Assembly: GCA_964605665.1 (NCBI GenBank)
Contig: CAZSDP010000005.1
Coordinates: forward strand, 62,001-126,000
Length of the DNA stretch: 64,000 nt
Direction of reading: 5' to 3'
DNA from: CAZSDP01 sp964605665
Lineage (GTDB): Bacteria > Planctomycetota > UBA8108 > UBA1146
Below are positions 26,501-36,137 of this stretch, piece after piece. The notes beneath the pieces were generated by a model. The model did no database searches and was not told the DNA's origin. It saw nothing but the letters and a program-made list of their open reading frames with translations. Position 1 is the stretch's first letter. Each line of letters begins with the position of its first letter. The position numbers were made by a program, and so were the translations under genes.

Positions 26501-27667
26501 TTATCGCCGCAGAGCACTGAGTCTCTTCGCTGCTTCTTCCAAGGTGGAGCGTTCCTTTGAGAACGAGAATCTCAGGAAGTGCTGCGCTTCAGGGGGAGGG
26601 TCTCGGTAGAAGACCGATGGAGGCACGGAAGCGACTCCGATCTTCTCGGTCAAGGTTCGCGCGAATTCTCGATCGGTTTGATCGGAGAGATTCGCGAAAT
26701 CGGCCAGGATAAAGTAGGTCCCTTCCGGAATGATCGGCTGGAACCCCGATGTCTCGAGCGCTTCAGCGAGAAGGTCACGCCGCAATCGGTATTGCGCTTT
26801 GAGATTGAAGTAGTAGTCGAGCGGCAGGTTGTCGAGGGCAGCTGCGACGGCGACTTGTAGAGGGGTAGCAGCACAAAACGTCAAGAACTGGTGAGCAGCG
26901 ACTTGAGCAGAGACCAGCTCGGAAGGACCGGTCGACCAACCGATTTTCCAACCGGTAAAGCTGAAGGTCTTTCCGGCGGAGGAGAGAGTGAGAGTGCGTT
27001 CTCCCATACCCGGCACTGAGGAAAATGGAATCGCCCCATCTTCGGTAAAGGTGATGTGCTCATAGACTTCGTCCGAGATGACTGCCACGTCATTTTGGAT
27101 GCACAGATCCGCGAGGACTCCCAACTCGGTTCGATCGAAGACTCTGCCGGTGGGATTGTGTGGGGTATTGAGCACCACCAGTTTCGTACGATTTGTGAAG
27201 ACGGATGCGAGATCGTGCGCGTCGAGGCGGAAATCTGGGGCTTTCAATGTGACGAGTCTTGGAACTGCACCCGCGAGTTCTGCGATCGCTAGATATGAAT
27301 CGTAGAATGGCTCGAAAAGAATAACCTCGTCTCCGGGATCGAGGATACCCAGCATCGCGGCCGCGATGCCTTCAGTTGCCCCACTGGTCACCGCGACCTC
27401 AGACTCCGGATCGACGGTACGACCGAAGTGGGCCTGGGTAAATCGAGCAATCGATTCCACGAGTCTCGGGTGGCCGGCGCTGCGGCTGTACTGATTATCA
27501 CCACTCTGCATCGATTCGTAGGCAGCCTCGATCATTGCGGCTGGTCCGTTGAAGTCGGGGAATCCTTGAGCGAGGTTGATCGCGTCGTGTTGTTTTGCCA
27601 AGGCGGTCATCTCGGCAAAAATGGTGGTACCAAATGGCTGAAGTCGCTTGGCGGTCCAATTTCTCAC
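26501..27667 (-). CDS. PLP-dependent aminotransferase, class I/II (methionine/kynurenine aminotransferase-like)
   Basis: A 388-residue fold-type I aminotransferase. Seen: INLAQGFPDF (30-39) near the N-terminus, cofactor-contact NPTG (171-174) and SDEVYEH (198-204), the Schiff-base lysine K233 in SSAGKTFSFTGWKIGW, and a C-terminal arginine in FLRFSFSKE. The AQGFPDF segment and overall pattern match the YbdL/kynurenine-oxoglutarate aminotransferase group, which use methionine, aromatic or kynurenine donors. The start is GTG at 27667. It is on the same strand as the bacilliredoxin pair but 83 bases downstream of them. Confidence 0.9.
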   Translation of the reverse strand: MRNWTAKRLQPFGTTIFAEMTALAKQHDAINLAQGFPDFNGPAAMIEAAYESMQSGDNQYSRSAGHPRLVESIARFTQAHFGRTVDPESEVAVTSGATEGIAAAMLGILDPGDEVILFEPFYDSYLAIAELAGAVPRLVTLKAPDFRLDAHDLASVFTNRTKLVVLNTPHNPTGRVFDRTELGVLADLCIQNDVAVISDEVYEHITFTEDGAIPFSSVPGMGERTLTLSSAGKTFSFTGWKIGWSTGPSELVSAQVAAHQFLTFCAATPLQVAVAAALDNLPLDYYFNLKAQYRLRRDLLAEALETSGFQPIIPEGTYFILADFANLSDQTDREFARTLTEKIGVASVPPSVFYRDPPPEAQHFLRFSFSKERSTLEEAAKRLSALRR

Positions 27668-27750
27668 TCGATGATCCTGATTCCGACTCCCGGGATATAG
27701 AAGACCGCATTACAGGTTTCCAGCTCGGAAGTATCTGGGGGAAGGCAATT

Positions 27751-28032
27751 TCAGCCGCGCGACAATTCTCCCAAGCGGGTGATTCCGGTGACTTCATCCC
27801 GGGGGATCACGATGGTGCCGTGTTTAGCGAACACCCCAAACTTCGATGCTCGGGCGAGATACTCTTCTCGACTCGGTCCATCTTCTTCAGCATCGTGGAT
27901 GTCCACATCGTGAAGCATGACGTGGACATCATTTTCCTCGTGACAACGCCCCACATATGTCTTCGAGCCGGAGGTGGTCACGACCACAGTGATGCCGTGG
28001 AGTTCACCCAGGTCATCGTGAAAGGTCCCCAT
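27751..28032 (-). CDS. small conserved-looking protein coupled to bacilliredoxin, function unknown
   Basis: A 93-residue acidic/histidine-containing protein (DDLGELHGITVVVTTSGSK, DVHVMLHDVDIHDAEEDG). I do not recognise the family. Its ATG shares the last base of the bacilliredoxin stop (TGATG), which makes translational coupling and a real gene likely. The repeated strand-like segments ending GTIVIPRDEVTGITRLGE suggest a small beta-rich fold. It has one Cys (GRCHEE). Confidence 0.65.
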   Translation of the reverse strand: MGTFHDDLGELHGITVVVTTSGSKTYVGRCHEENDVHVMLHDVDIHDAEEDGPSREEYLARASKFGVFAKHGTIVIPRDEVTGITRLGELSRG

Positions 28033-28466
28033 CAGGAACCAGCTTTCGCTTCACAGTGCTCATCGAATGCGGTGACCAGATCAAAGGCGATGCTCTGCGG
28101 ATCTCGACCTTCGATGTGGTGGCGAGGAACGAAGTGCACCAGCTCACCATTCTTGAAGAGGGCGATCGATGGACTGCTCGGGGGAATGCCATCGCAAAAT
28201 TCTCTGGCTCGCTGTGTCGCTTCGACATCTTGTCCTGCAAATACGGTCCCGACTCGGTCAGGTCTGTTTTCATGCTGCAGAGAGAGTGCGACACCGGGTC
28301 GAGCGCCACCTGCTGCGCAACCACAGACTGAATTCACGACGACCATCGTCGTGCCGGTCTTTTGATTCAAGAATGCATCCACTTCGTCCGCGTCACGTAA
28401 CTCTTGGACTCCGATGCTCGCAAGTTCTTCTCGCATCGGTGCAATCATCTCTTCGGGGTATGGCAT
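28032..28466 (-). CDS. BrxA/BrxB-family bacilliredoxin
   Basis: A 144-residue thioredoxin-fold protein with VNSVCGCAAGG; the CGC at 48-50 is the hallmark of the YphP/YqiW bacilliredoxins, which reduce bacillithiol-mixed disulfides on proteins. The C-terminal half (PSIALFKNGELVHFVPRHHIEGRDP) fits the family fully. Cytoplasmic. A homologous role with another low-molecular-weight thiol is possible if the host lacks bacillithiol. ATG at 28466 has AAAGGAG upstream. Confidence 0.88.
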   Translation of the reverse strand: MPYPEEMIAPMREELASIGVQELRDADEVDAFLNQKTGTTMVVVNSVCGCAAGGARPGVALSLQHENRPDRVGTVFAGQDVEATQRAREFCDGIPPSSPSIALFKNGELVHFVPRHHIEGRDPQSIAFDLVTAFDEHCEAKAGS

Positions 28467-28628
28467 TTCGGTCTCCTTTGGATCAAGTTTCGTCTGAGGT
28501 GGATCTCTTCAAACTGGTCGATTTGATAGAGACCCCGTTCGGTCCTGTATGGGGGGATCCTAACGAAGGAAAGAAGGAGAGGCAATCATCGTGAAGCCGA
28601 AGTTGTCGAGCTTCTTGCGGTGAAAACA

Positions 28629-30548
28629 TCAGTGGCAGCAGTCGCCTGGGGGTGAAGGATGAGATCGATCGCTCGGGCCGTGCTGATGACCCCCGTCAGG
28701 AGGGGCGATCACCTGTCCGACGAAGCCTCGAGGGCCTTGTCGAAGCAGGCTGGAGATAAAGATAGCGGTCAGGAGTAGCAGGGCGCCGAATCGGAGGGGA
28801 TCCTCCCCGAACGCTAGAGAGTCGTCGGTGTCCGATGCATGGTGGTCATGTCCGTCGTGGTCGTGATCATCGTGGTCATGATTGTCGTGATCGTGATCGT
28901 GGTGATGAGCGTCTTCTAGGCCGAGGCTCGTTTGCGGAGAATCGCCACGACGGTCGAAGTGGGTTTCTACCGATCCAATTACGCTGTCGATGGCGATCCC
29001 GATGCCGATTGCGCCGATCGCCATCGTGAGCGCAAATGCGAGGGCGACCTTTCGTCCATGGAGTTGGGTCAGAATTCCAAAAGTGGTGACATTGGTCGCG
29101 GGTCCGGTGAGGAGGAAGGCGAGCGCTGCTCCCGGCGACACTCCCTGAGCCACCAGAACTGCGGCAATCGGCGTAGCGCCAGATGCGCAGACGTAGATTG
29201 GCAGTCCGAGGAGAGCGAATACCGGGACTTGAAGGTGGGGCGGAATCTCCTCGAGCCAAGCACCTCCCAAGAGCGGCCAGGCGACCGCTGCGATGGCCAA
29301 ACCGAGGAGGAGCCATGGTGCGGTGTCATCGACCAGCTCTACAAATCCTGCGTGGAGTCCTTTGCGGAGTCGTTCTCGTGGAGGGCCTTCAATCTTTGGA
29401 GGTTGTCGGCCACCGACCGAATCTTGCTTCTTGGAGACCCAACGTCCCAGTCCCCAGCCGACCAAGAGAGCGAGCGTTCCTGCCGCGATCACCCGAGCAA
29501 TTGCAAAGGGTCCGTCGAGCAGAGTTACCGAGAGAATCACCGCATCGATGCCGAGTTCTGGGGCTGCGATCAGCAGTGCGATTGCCGCGGTGGACGGGAC
29601 GCCCCGCTCGATAAGTCCTTTATAGATTGGCAAGACTCCGCACGAGCAGATCGGGATTGGAAGGGCGAAGAGAACTCCTCGAGCGGCAGAGCCTAGTCCT
29701 CCGCCTCGTCCGAGCCACATGACAGTGGCTGCCGGTAGGAAAGCGAAGACGAGCCCCGCTGCGAGGTAGGCGAGCAATAGTGCTGGGGCACTTTCCAGAG
29801 CGAGTTCTGTGAAGAGGGAAACGAAGGAATTCCCTGCTTCGGCGTGGCTGTGATGATGATGGGGTCCGGGATGTGCGTGTCCAAGAGAGTAGATCACGAC
29901 CACGATTCCAATGAGCGCCCCAATCGATCCGGCGAACTTCCCTCGTCGGTCGTAGAGGTCGACGACTGGTCCGTGGACATGGACCAAAACGTGAAGTAGA
30001 GAGCCGGCGACGAGCGCCGAGAAGAGAGAGATCCCTTGGCTTCCAAGTTTCTCGAGCCACGCTTCCCCAGCAAAAAACCCGATGGTCGTCGCGATACCGA
30101 TACCAACTAAGACCGCGATCGCGACTCCACGACCGTAGGCGGGTCGCAGTAGCCACCAAGCTGCGATACTGACCGGCAAGCGATGCAGAATCACCGCGAG
30201 CATCAGAGCAGGGGCGACCCCTCCCGAAATGGCGATGCCATCGGTCAAGGCGTGGCAGATCACGCCGACCATTCCGAGAATCAGCGCTAAAGCGTGTGCA
30301 CGTGCGGCACCTCGGGCACGAAGCCTCTCGAAGGCGGTGGGAGCGAAGAGGCCCAAGAGTGCGAGGAGGATGGCGAGCCAACCCCCTTGCTCAACAGCGT
30401 GCGGAACGATGTCGAGGCAAACGAGTCCACCGACCGCGAAGAGAGTGAAACCATCGAGCATCGCGAGCAAGGCGCGGTGCTTGCGCGCTACCCAGAGAAG
30501 GATCGGCCCGAGCAATAGAAGAAGCAAGCTGATGATCAGCGCGGTCAT
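28629..30548 (-). CDS. ZIP-like domain fused to ArsP/SO_0444-type permease, metal transporter
   Basis: A 639-residue membrane protein made of two transporter modules. Residues 1-220 resemble a ZIP metal transporter (HALTDGIAISGG at 99-110, LHRLP at 121-125 in the place of HNxxEG/HExP). Residues 240-510 are a DUF318/ArsP_1 permease with PICSCGVLPIY (300-309), the two-cysteine motif of the SO_0444 Cu/Zn efflux group, and CASGATPIAAVLVAQG plus LTGPATN later. Two histidine-rich cytoplasmic or periplasmic loops (PGPHHHHSHAE at about 228-237 and an HDHDHDNHDHDD stretch in the 540s-560s) and a C-terminal HQHGPSDRSHPSPPGDCCH should bind Zn, Cu or Ni. Probably a heavy-metal exporter; direction is inferred from the second module. 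ATG 30548 has GGAGAG upstream. Confidence 0.82.
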   Translation of the reverse strand: MTALIISLLLLLLGPILLWVARKHRALLAMLDGFTLFAVGGLVCLDIVPHAVEQGGWLAILLALLGLFAPTAFERLRARGAARAHALALILGMVGVICHALTDGIAISGGVAPALMLAVILHRLPVSIAAWWLLRPAYGRGVAIAVLVGIGIATTIGFFAGEAWLEKLGSQGISLFSALVAGSLLHVLVHVHGPVVDLYDRRGKFAGSIGALIGIVVVIYSLGHAHPGPHHHHSHAEAGNSFVSLFTELALESAPALLLAYLAAGLVFAFLPAATVMWLGRGGGLGSAARGVLFALPIPICSCGVLPIYKGLIERGVPSTAAIALLIAAPELGIDAVILSVTLLDGPFAIARVIAAGTLALLVGWGLGRWVSKKQDSVGGRQPPKIEGPPRERLRKGLHAGFVELVDDTAPWLLLGLAIAAVAWPLLGGAWLEEIPPHLQVPVFALLGLPIYVCASGATPIAAVLVAQGVSPGAALAFLLTGPATNVTTFGILTQLHGRKVALAFALTMAIGAIGIGIAIDSVIGSVETHFDRRGDSPQTSLGLEDAHHHDHDHDNHDHDDHDHDGHDHHASDTDDSLAFGEDPLRFGALLLLTAIFISSLLRQGPRGFVGQVIAPPDGGHQHGPSDRSHPSPPGDCCH

Positions 30549-30780
30549 GGTGATCGCCTCTCCTTCATCGGGACGGACTCGGAATTCTCTTGGGGAACAG
30601 CACGAGCGCTCTTTGGCCGCGCATGATTCACGAACTGGGCTTCAGAATCGATCCCCGAATTCGAGAATTTTTCGGTGATCTCCAAGATTGCCGCAGTGGA
30701 GGCATGGAAGCGTGGATCCGCGCGTACCTCCTCATTCGGTTTGGCCATCGATTCTCGCCGGGGTGTAGTGAAGTAGAGGA

Positions 30781-33150
30781 ATGCTGGCTAAGCTGTTCAG
30801 GGTACCAGATCTCGCCAACTCACCCCTTTACCTCGAACGGGGCATGATGAGCCACGAAGCACTTCCCGACGGTCCTGAGCTCGAATCGCTCCCGAAGGAT
30901 GGCGGTTCCCAATTCAATCGACTCGTTTTCGAGTCGAGCCCATATCTCCGCCAACACGCCGCCAACCCGGTGGATTGGTATCCGTGGGGGGACGAGGCGT
31001 TCGCCAGAGCTCGAGAGCTCGATCGGCCCATTTTTCTTTCTGTCGGCTACTCCACCTGTCATTGGTGCCATGTCATGGAGAGAGAGTCCTTCGAAAATAA
31101 AGAGATTGCGCAGCTTTTGAGCGACCACTTCGTGGCGGTCAAAGTTGATCGTGAAGAAAGGCCTGATGTCGACGAGATCTACATGAAATCGACTCAGCTG
31201 ATGACGGGGCAGGGAGGGTGGCCAAATTCGGTTTGGTTGACTCCTGATCGCAAGCCTTGGTACGCCGGAACCTACTTTCCTCCCGAGGACCTTCCGGGGC
31301 GCAATGGTTTCAAGACTGTGCTTCGTCATCTCGATCGGGTTTGGAGGGAAGAGCGAGCTCAGGTTGATGAGCAAGCGGACCGATTGGTTGAGGCGGTGCG
31401 CGGTGCTTGTGGAGGTGGTGAAGAGGTCGATCGCAAGAGTGATTCGGTTCCGGGACTACCGGATGTCGATCGTTGGCTCCATGAGCTTCAGAGAACTTTC
31501 GATCGACAGTACGGAGGGTTTGGGGGTGCTCCCAAGTTTCCTCCCCATGGCACTCTTCGGATCTTGCTCGAAATCGTGGCTGAGGAGGACACCGCTCAAT
31601 CGCCGAACCAACCTCAGTCGAACTCAGAAGCTCGAGAGATGCTCACTCGAACGGTCGATGCTCTCTGCCGGGGCGGAATCCATGATCAGATCGGCGGAGG
31701 ATTCCATCGATACTCGACCGACCGAGAGTGGCTTCTCCCACACTTCGAAAAGATGCTCTACGACAATGCGCAGCTGCTGGCAGTGCTCGGGCGAGCTGCG
31801 CACCAGGGGATTCAGGGTGCGCGCACCGCTGCTGAGGGCATCGTCTCATGGGTCGAGCGAGAGATGCTCTCACCAGAGGGAGGCGTTTACGCGGCGCTCG
31901 ATGCGGATAGCGAAGGGGTGGAGGGAAAGTGTTACCTCTGGACGCCTGAAGAAGTACTCGCGGTGTTGGGTGAAGATCGAGGCCGGCGTTTCTGTCGAGC
32001 CTACGACATCAGCGAAGATGGAAACTTCGTGGAGGAAGCGACGCGAGAGCGACCTGGGAGCTCGGTGCCGCGACAGTTGCACACTCTTGAAGAGTCAGCT
32101 CAGGCACTCGGAGTCGAGTTGGCGGATTTTCAGGAAGAGTTGGTCCAATCTCGGTTGGAACTCTTAGCGATCCGGAGTGAACGGATCGCTCCTCACCGCG
32201 ACGACAAGGTGGTGACCTCATGGGCTGCGATGTTCGCTGGCGCTCTCGCTGAGGCGGGAACCTTGCTCGGCAAATCGCAGTGGGTGACTCGTGCTCAGGA
32301 GATCCTCCGGTTTCTCCACCGTGTGCATGTTGTCGAGGGGGCGCTCCACCGGTCGAGTCGCGGTGAAGTCTTGGGACCACTTGGGTTTCTCGAAGACTAC
32401 GCGGCGCTTGGTTTGGCTTGCCTCGATATCGAATCTGCGACAGGAGATGCGGAGTGGCGTTCGAAGGCGAGGCGATGTGCGGCGCAGATCACTGAACGTT
32501 TCGCCCATCCGACCGGTGGCTTCTATGACGCTGCGGAAGACCATGACCATCTCATCCTGCGTCCCAGAGATCCGTTCGATCCAGCGATGCCATCTGGAAA
32601 TGGACTGGCGGCGCAACTCTTCCACCGCCTCTACATCTTGGAGGAGGATCCGGTCGACGGACAGATTGTCGAAAATAGCTTAAGGACCTTTGCCGAGGCT
32701 CTACAGAGGGCCCCTCGTGGTACGGAGTCACTCTTGGAGGTGGTCCGCTCCCGCGCGCTGATCGATCGTCCCGGTGCTCCTGAGGGAGGAGTCGTGGCGG
32801 TTCCCTGGAATCATGGTTCGATTCAGGTGCGACTCAGCCAATTGACCGTCGAACGAGGAGAATCAGTCGACGTTCAACTGGACGGGGCTTTCGGGGTCTC
32901 CGGGCGCTGGCAGAATGCGCAAGGGGATCAGGGACCCGCCGTGACTTGTGTGGAGGCGACCGGGCTCGAGTGGAGCGAAACGGCAAGGGAGGCGAGTATG
33001 GTGCGGGGGACCCTACAGGTCCCGACTCACCAGGAGCCTGGACCCACGCAAGTGACACTTCGTTGGCGTGGCACCCCTTGTCGAGCGGAACTCTGTATGC
33101 CCGAGGTCGACGTCGAGGTGGCGTTCGCGATTCTCGTCCTCGACCGTTAG
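30781..33150 (+). CDS. DUF255/YyaL-family thioredoxin-domain protein (SSP411-like)
   Basis: A 789-residue protein. The first 200 residues form a DUF255 thioredoxin-like domain: NPVDWYPWGDEAFARAREL, then SVGYSTCHWCHVM with C93 and C96, and DREERPDVDEIYM. The rest is an (alpha/alpha)6-barrel related to N-acylglucosamine epimerases/glycosidases (GGFGGAPKFP, GGGFHRYSTDREW, HFEKMLYDNAQLL), ending in a small beta domain. The family is found from bacteria to humans (SPATA20) with unproven biochemical function. Start: ATG 30781 is used, but ATGs at 30844 or 30847 would also fit and give a shorter N-terminus; neither has a strong ribosome-binding site. Confidence 0.88.
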   Translation: MLAKLFRVPDLANSPLYLERGMMSHEALPDGPELESLPKDGGSQFNRLVFESSPYLRQHAANPVDWYPWGDEAFARARELDRPIFLSVGYSTCHWCHVMERESFENKEIAQLLSDHFVAVKVDREERPDVDEIYMKSTQLMTGQGGWPNSVWLTPDRKPWYAGTYFPPEDLPGRNGFKTVLRHLDRVWREERAQVDEQADRLVEAVRGACGGGEEVDRKSDSVPGLPDVDRWLHELQRTFDRQYGGFGGAPKFPPHGTLRILLEIVAEEDTAQSPNQPQSNSEAREMLTRTVDALCRGGIHDQIGGGFHRYSTDREWLLPHFEKMLYDNAQLLAVLGRAAHQGIQGARTAAEGIVSWVEREMLSPEGGVYAALDADSEGVEGKCYLWTPEEVLAVLGEDRGRRFCRAYDISEDGNFVEEATRERPGSSVPRQLHTLEESAQALGVELADFQEELVQSRLELLAIRSERIAPHRDDKVVTSWAAMFAGALAEAGTLLGKSQWVTRAQEILRFLHRVHVVEGALHRSSRGEVLGPLGFLEDYAALGLACLDIESATGDAEWRSKARRCAAQITERFAHPTGGFYDAAEDHDHLILRPRDPFDPAMPSGNGLAAQLFHRLYILEEDPVDGQIVENSLRTFAEALQRAPRGTESLLEVVRSRALIDRPGAPEGGVVAVPWNHGSIQVRLSQLTVERGESVDVQLDGAFGVSGRWQNAQGDQGPAVTCVEATGLEWSETAREASMVRGTLQVPTHQEPGPTQVTLRWRGTPCRAELCMPEVDVEVAFAILVLDR

Positions 33151-33172
33151 AGCTCGAGCGGCTGCCGCTTCT

Positions 33173-34396
33173 TCAGGAGTTTGAAATCAGCTTGGCGATC
33201 GGGGCGTAGTCACCAAATGGACTCGCTTCGGAGAGTTTCCACCAGTCTTCGCGAATCATCGCGTAGAGCTGGCGATAGTCGGTGGTGAACTGCAGGTCAT
33301 TTCTCACCAATGAACCGAGATCGGGCTGCTTTCCAAACAATCCTCCCGTGACCTTTCCGCCGAGTGCGAAGTGGGGGGCGGCGGTTCCATGGTCGGTACC
33401 GCCGCTGCCATTCTCGGAGGCACGGCGTCCGAACTCTGAGTAGGTGACGATCAAAACTCGGTCCCAGAGTTTCGCATCAATCAAGGCGCGTCGGAGTGCA
33501 GCCAGGCCTTGTGCGAGTTCACCGAGGAGCCTCGCGTGCTGAGGAATCTGGTTGGCGTGGGTGTCGAAGCCGCCATGGAACAGCTTCATAACACTGACCG
33601 GAACCTCCGCCGCAATCAGTTCTGCGGCGGTACGACATTGCCGACCGAACCCTGAACTGGGGAATTCGGTTCCCAGCGCGGGCGCTTGTTGACGACGCTC
33701 TTCGATCAACTCCGCCGCACGTCGAATCTCCGCATTGACTTCGAGGACTCGATCGAGGGCTCGGTGTCCGAGGTGACCGGGGGCAGGTTCGAGACGTCGT
33801 GCTTGTCGACTGAATGTTCTTGGATCACGAAGAACGATGTTGGCAATCCCTGCCCCATCGAGAGGGCCAGGATTGTCACGCCCGAGCACGATCGAGTCTG
33901 CCGCTTGCCCCTTTGGCCGTTCGGTCGATTGAAGAGTGCGGGCAAGCCAACCATCATCGAGGAACTGATCACTATTGCTGGCGGTCTCCCATATCTCGAT
34001 CGACCGAAAATGAGAACGGTTCGGCTGAGGATATCCAAGTCCGAGAATGATCCCGAGATCTTGTGCCTCCCATGCGCTCATCAGTGGGTTCAAAGAGCGA
34101 TGCATCGCGAGTTCATCTGTGATGGTGAGCAAATCATCCGACTTCAGGGCAAGGCGTGGTCGGAGTTCTCGGTAACGTTCATCACGATGGGGAACAATGG
34201 TGTTCAATCCATCATTGCCGCCGGAGAGTTCGACAAGAATGAGAATTCGCCCCTCGTCACCCAAGCCAAAGGTCGATGGGGGAGTGTCCTTCTCTTGATC
34301 GTCGATGAGATTCATCGCTCTGCCAAAGAGCGGAGCAGAGAACATCGGAAGACAAGCGAGCCCACTGATTCGGACGAAGTCGCGTCGATCGAGCAT
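33173..34396 (-). CDS. DUF1501 protein, Tat-exported
   Basis: A 407-residue protein with twin-arginine signal (DRRDFVRISGLACLPMF). Body motifs of DUF1501: LVELSGGNDGLNTIVPH, HRSLNPL, GTDHGTAAPHFALGG and FGRRASENGSGGTDHG. The family is related to sulfatase/alkaline-phosphatase folds but its activity is not established; genes usually pair with DUF1800, as here. ATG 34396 is preferred over the in-frame TTG at 34411 because TTGGAGAAT lies eight bases upstream. Probably cell-surface or periplasmic in the compartment-rich planctomycete envelope. Confidence 0.9.
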   Translation of the reverse strand: MLDRRDFVRISGLACLPMFSAPLFGRAMNLIDDQEKDTPPSTFGLGDEGRILILVELSGGNDGLNTIVPHRDERYRELRPRLALKSDDLLTITDELAMHRSLNPLMSAWEAQDLGIILGLGYPQPNRSHFRSIEIWETASNSDQFLDDGWLARTLQSTERPKGQAADSIVLGRDNPGPLDGAGIANIVLRDPRTFSRQARRLEPAPGHLGHRALDRVLEVNAEIRRAAELIEERRQQAPALGTEFPSSGFGRQCRTAAELIAAEVPVSVMKLFHGGFDTHANQIPQHARLLGELAQGLAALRRALIDAKLWDRVLIVTYSEFGRRASENGSGGTDHGTAAPHFALGGKVTGGLFGKQPDLGSLVRNDLQFTTDYRQLYAMIREDWWKLSEASPFGDYAPIAKLISNS

Positions 34397-34415
34397 CGGG
34401 GTATTCTCCAAATTC

Positions 34416-36137
34416 CTACTTCAGTTGGTAAGTGGGGTCGAGTAACAGCCGCTTCAGAGACTCCAGTGGTCGCTCATCGGCTGGTTGAGGCATCACCGGC
34501 GAGAGGGGGAGGAGGAGTTTGGCTAACTCGTTCGCGCGTTGTGAATCGGATGTCCCGAGATCACGCCATTCCTGAATCAGCTCTCCCATCGGCGGGTTTC
34601 TCCGCATCGATCCGCGACGACTTCCTCCTCGCTGTGGAGGTCTTCTCCGATCACGGTCGATTCTGTCGCGGCCCATCTCTCGATCGGCGTCCGGTTCCAT
34701 TTGACCTGGTCTACCAGGGGTTGGAGCGCCGCGGCGGTCGCTCGGCCGCAGTCCGACGAGGGCGCGTTCGAGGAATTGTCGCCGCCCGAGTAGTGAGCTC
34801 GAGGTGATCCAACGATCGTAACCGGGCCAGCCCTTCACATTCGGTGGATTGAAGAGGCTCTGTCCCAAGCCGGTGCTGGCCCTCGAAAGGCTCTGGGGTG
34901 GAACGTCGTCCAGTTGCAATAATCGGGCGGTTCCGACGACCACATCGATCGGTGACTTGATCAGTGCTCCCCGATTCAAGGGGCTCCAAAATGCGTTCGA
35001 AAGGAGCATCTCGCGGTAGAGCGGTTTCAATTCGTACCCTGATGCGCGGAAGATCTCGGCGAGTCTTGCGACCTCTTCCGCTTGTGGCTCGGGCGAAATG
35101 AACTCGTGCCAGAGACTCTCGACGATGAAATCAGCGACTCGTTCCTGTTCGAGCAGAATTCTCAATATGTCATCTACTGTGTGACGACCGGTGTTGCCCA
35201 TGAAGGTCTTTGTGCCCCGGTCATGGCGGCGCGCGACATGTTGAACCGATCCCGTTCGGCGATCGACACGCCAGCCCGTGAGTGCTCGGGCGGCTTCCTT
35301 GATATCCGTTTCCGAGTAGTGACCCTCACCGAGGGTGAACAGTTCGAGCAATTCACGCGCGTAGTTTTCGTTCGGCTTTTGGCGTTCATTCTGTTGGGTG
35401 TCGAGGTAGATGACCATCGCAGCATCGAGAGTCACCGCACGAAGAAACTCACGAAAGTTGCCCGCTGCGTGCTTTCGAAAGAGGGAGTTTTGTCGCCACA
35501 TAAATTCTGGGTCACGGACTTTTCTTTGCTCCGAAACGAAGTGATTGTGCCAAAACAAAACCAGTCTTTCGGTGAACGGTGAGTCGGTGAGCACCATCTC
35601 TGCCGTCCACCACGCTTGCAATTCCTGCCCATGGCGACGTGCCTGGCGCTGAAACTGTTGACGCTCTTCGCGGGAGATTCCCCGCCCGGGAACTCGGTCC
35701 GATCTCGGCATTTGCAAGAAAGAGGGCTCAGGCAGGAGGCTCTCTTCGACCAGACCGGAAAGAATTGAGTCGACCGCATCGGAACGAGAGAGTTGCGCGG
35801 TGGCTTGGATCTCTCCGATAGAGCCTCCAAATCCGGTCCGCGACAAAAGGTGTCGAGCATCCTCGACTCCCAGTAAGGCTGGATTTGGCAAGAGTGCATC
35901 GTCTCCGGTGATCGGGGCACTCTGTCCGTCGAGAATCCCAACTGTCACGACACACCAGAGAGTGAGACACGATCGAAGTAAGATCTGACGCCGGCGGTGA
36001 CGACTGCTACTCCGGTCGTGCGGCTTTGTCAGGGGGTGGGTGCCGCTAGGAGCGAACTCGATCTGTCGAACCTCTATTGGAGGCTCTAGACGCACTCGAT
36101 GCTCTACTTCTCGATGCTCTATTTGCTGCGGAGCCAT
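34416..36137 (-). CDS. DUF1800 family protein
   Basis: A 573-residue protein partnered with DUF1501, four bases to 19 bases apart depending on the start used there. Seen: SRTGFGGSIGEIQA, RLVLFWHNHFVSEQRKV, DTQQNERQKPNENYARELLELFTLGEGHYSETDI, the DUF1800 core, and a C-terminal WPGYDRWITSSSLL. The first 60 residues are low-complexity (REVEHRVRLEPPIEVRQIE, encoded partly by 15-base near-repeats) before a membrane segment (about 65-85). ATG at 36137 has GGAGAG upstream. Function unknown; genetically tied to DUF1501 in many Planctomycetota. Confidence 0.9.
   Translation of the reverse strand: MAPQQIEHREVEHRVRLEPPIEVRQIEFAPSGTHPLTKPHDRSSSRHRRRQILLRSCLTLWCVVTVGILDGQSAPITGDDALLPNPALLGVEDARHLLSRTGFGGSIGEIQATAQLSRSDAVDSILSGLVEESLLPEPSFLQMPRSDRVPGRGISREERQQFQRQARRHGQELQAWWTAEMVLTDSPFTERLVLFWHNHFVSEQRKVRDPEFMWRQNSLFRKHAAGNFREFLRAVTLDAAMVIYLDTQQNERQKPNENYARELLELFTLGEGHYSETDIKEAARALTGWRVDRRTGSVQHVARRHDRGTKTFMGNTGRHTVDDILRILLEQERVADFIVESLWHEFISPEPQAEEVARLAEIFRASGYELKPLYREMLLSNAFWSPLNRGALIKSPIDVVVGTARLLQLDDVPPQSLSRASTGLGQSLFNPPNVKGWPGYDRWITSSSLLGRRQFLERALVGLRPSDRRGAPTPGRPGQMEPDADREMGRDRIDRDRRRPPQRGGSRRGSMRRNPPMGELIQEWRDLGTSDSQRANELAKLLLPLSPVMPQPADERPLESLKRLLLDPTYQLK

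Noticed and set aside
30545..30748. 67-codon ORF overlapping the start of the ZIP-ArsP gene
   Set aside because: No recognizable family, no convincing ribosome-binding site; left as possible leader peptide only.
33686..34807. 373-codon plus-strand open frame across DUF1501 and DUF1800
   Set aside because: No motif and no start signal; both minus-strand genes are well supported.
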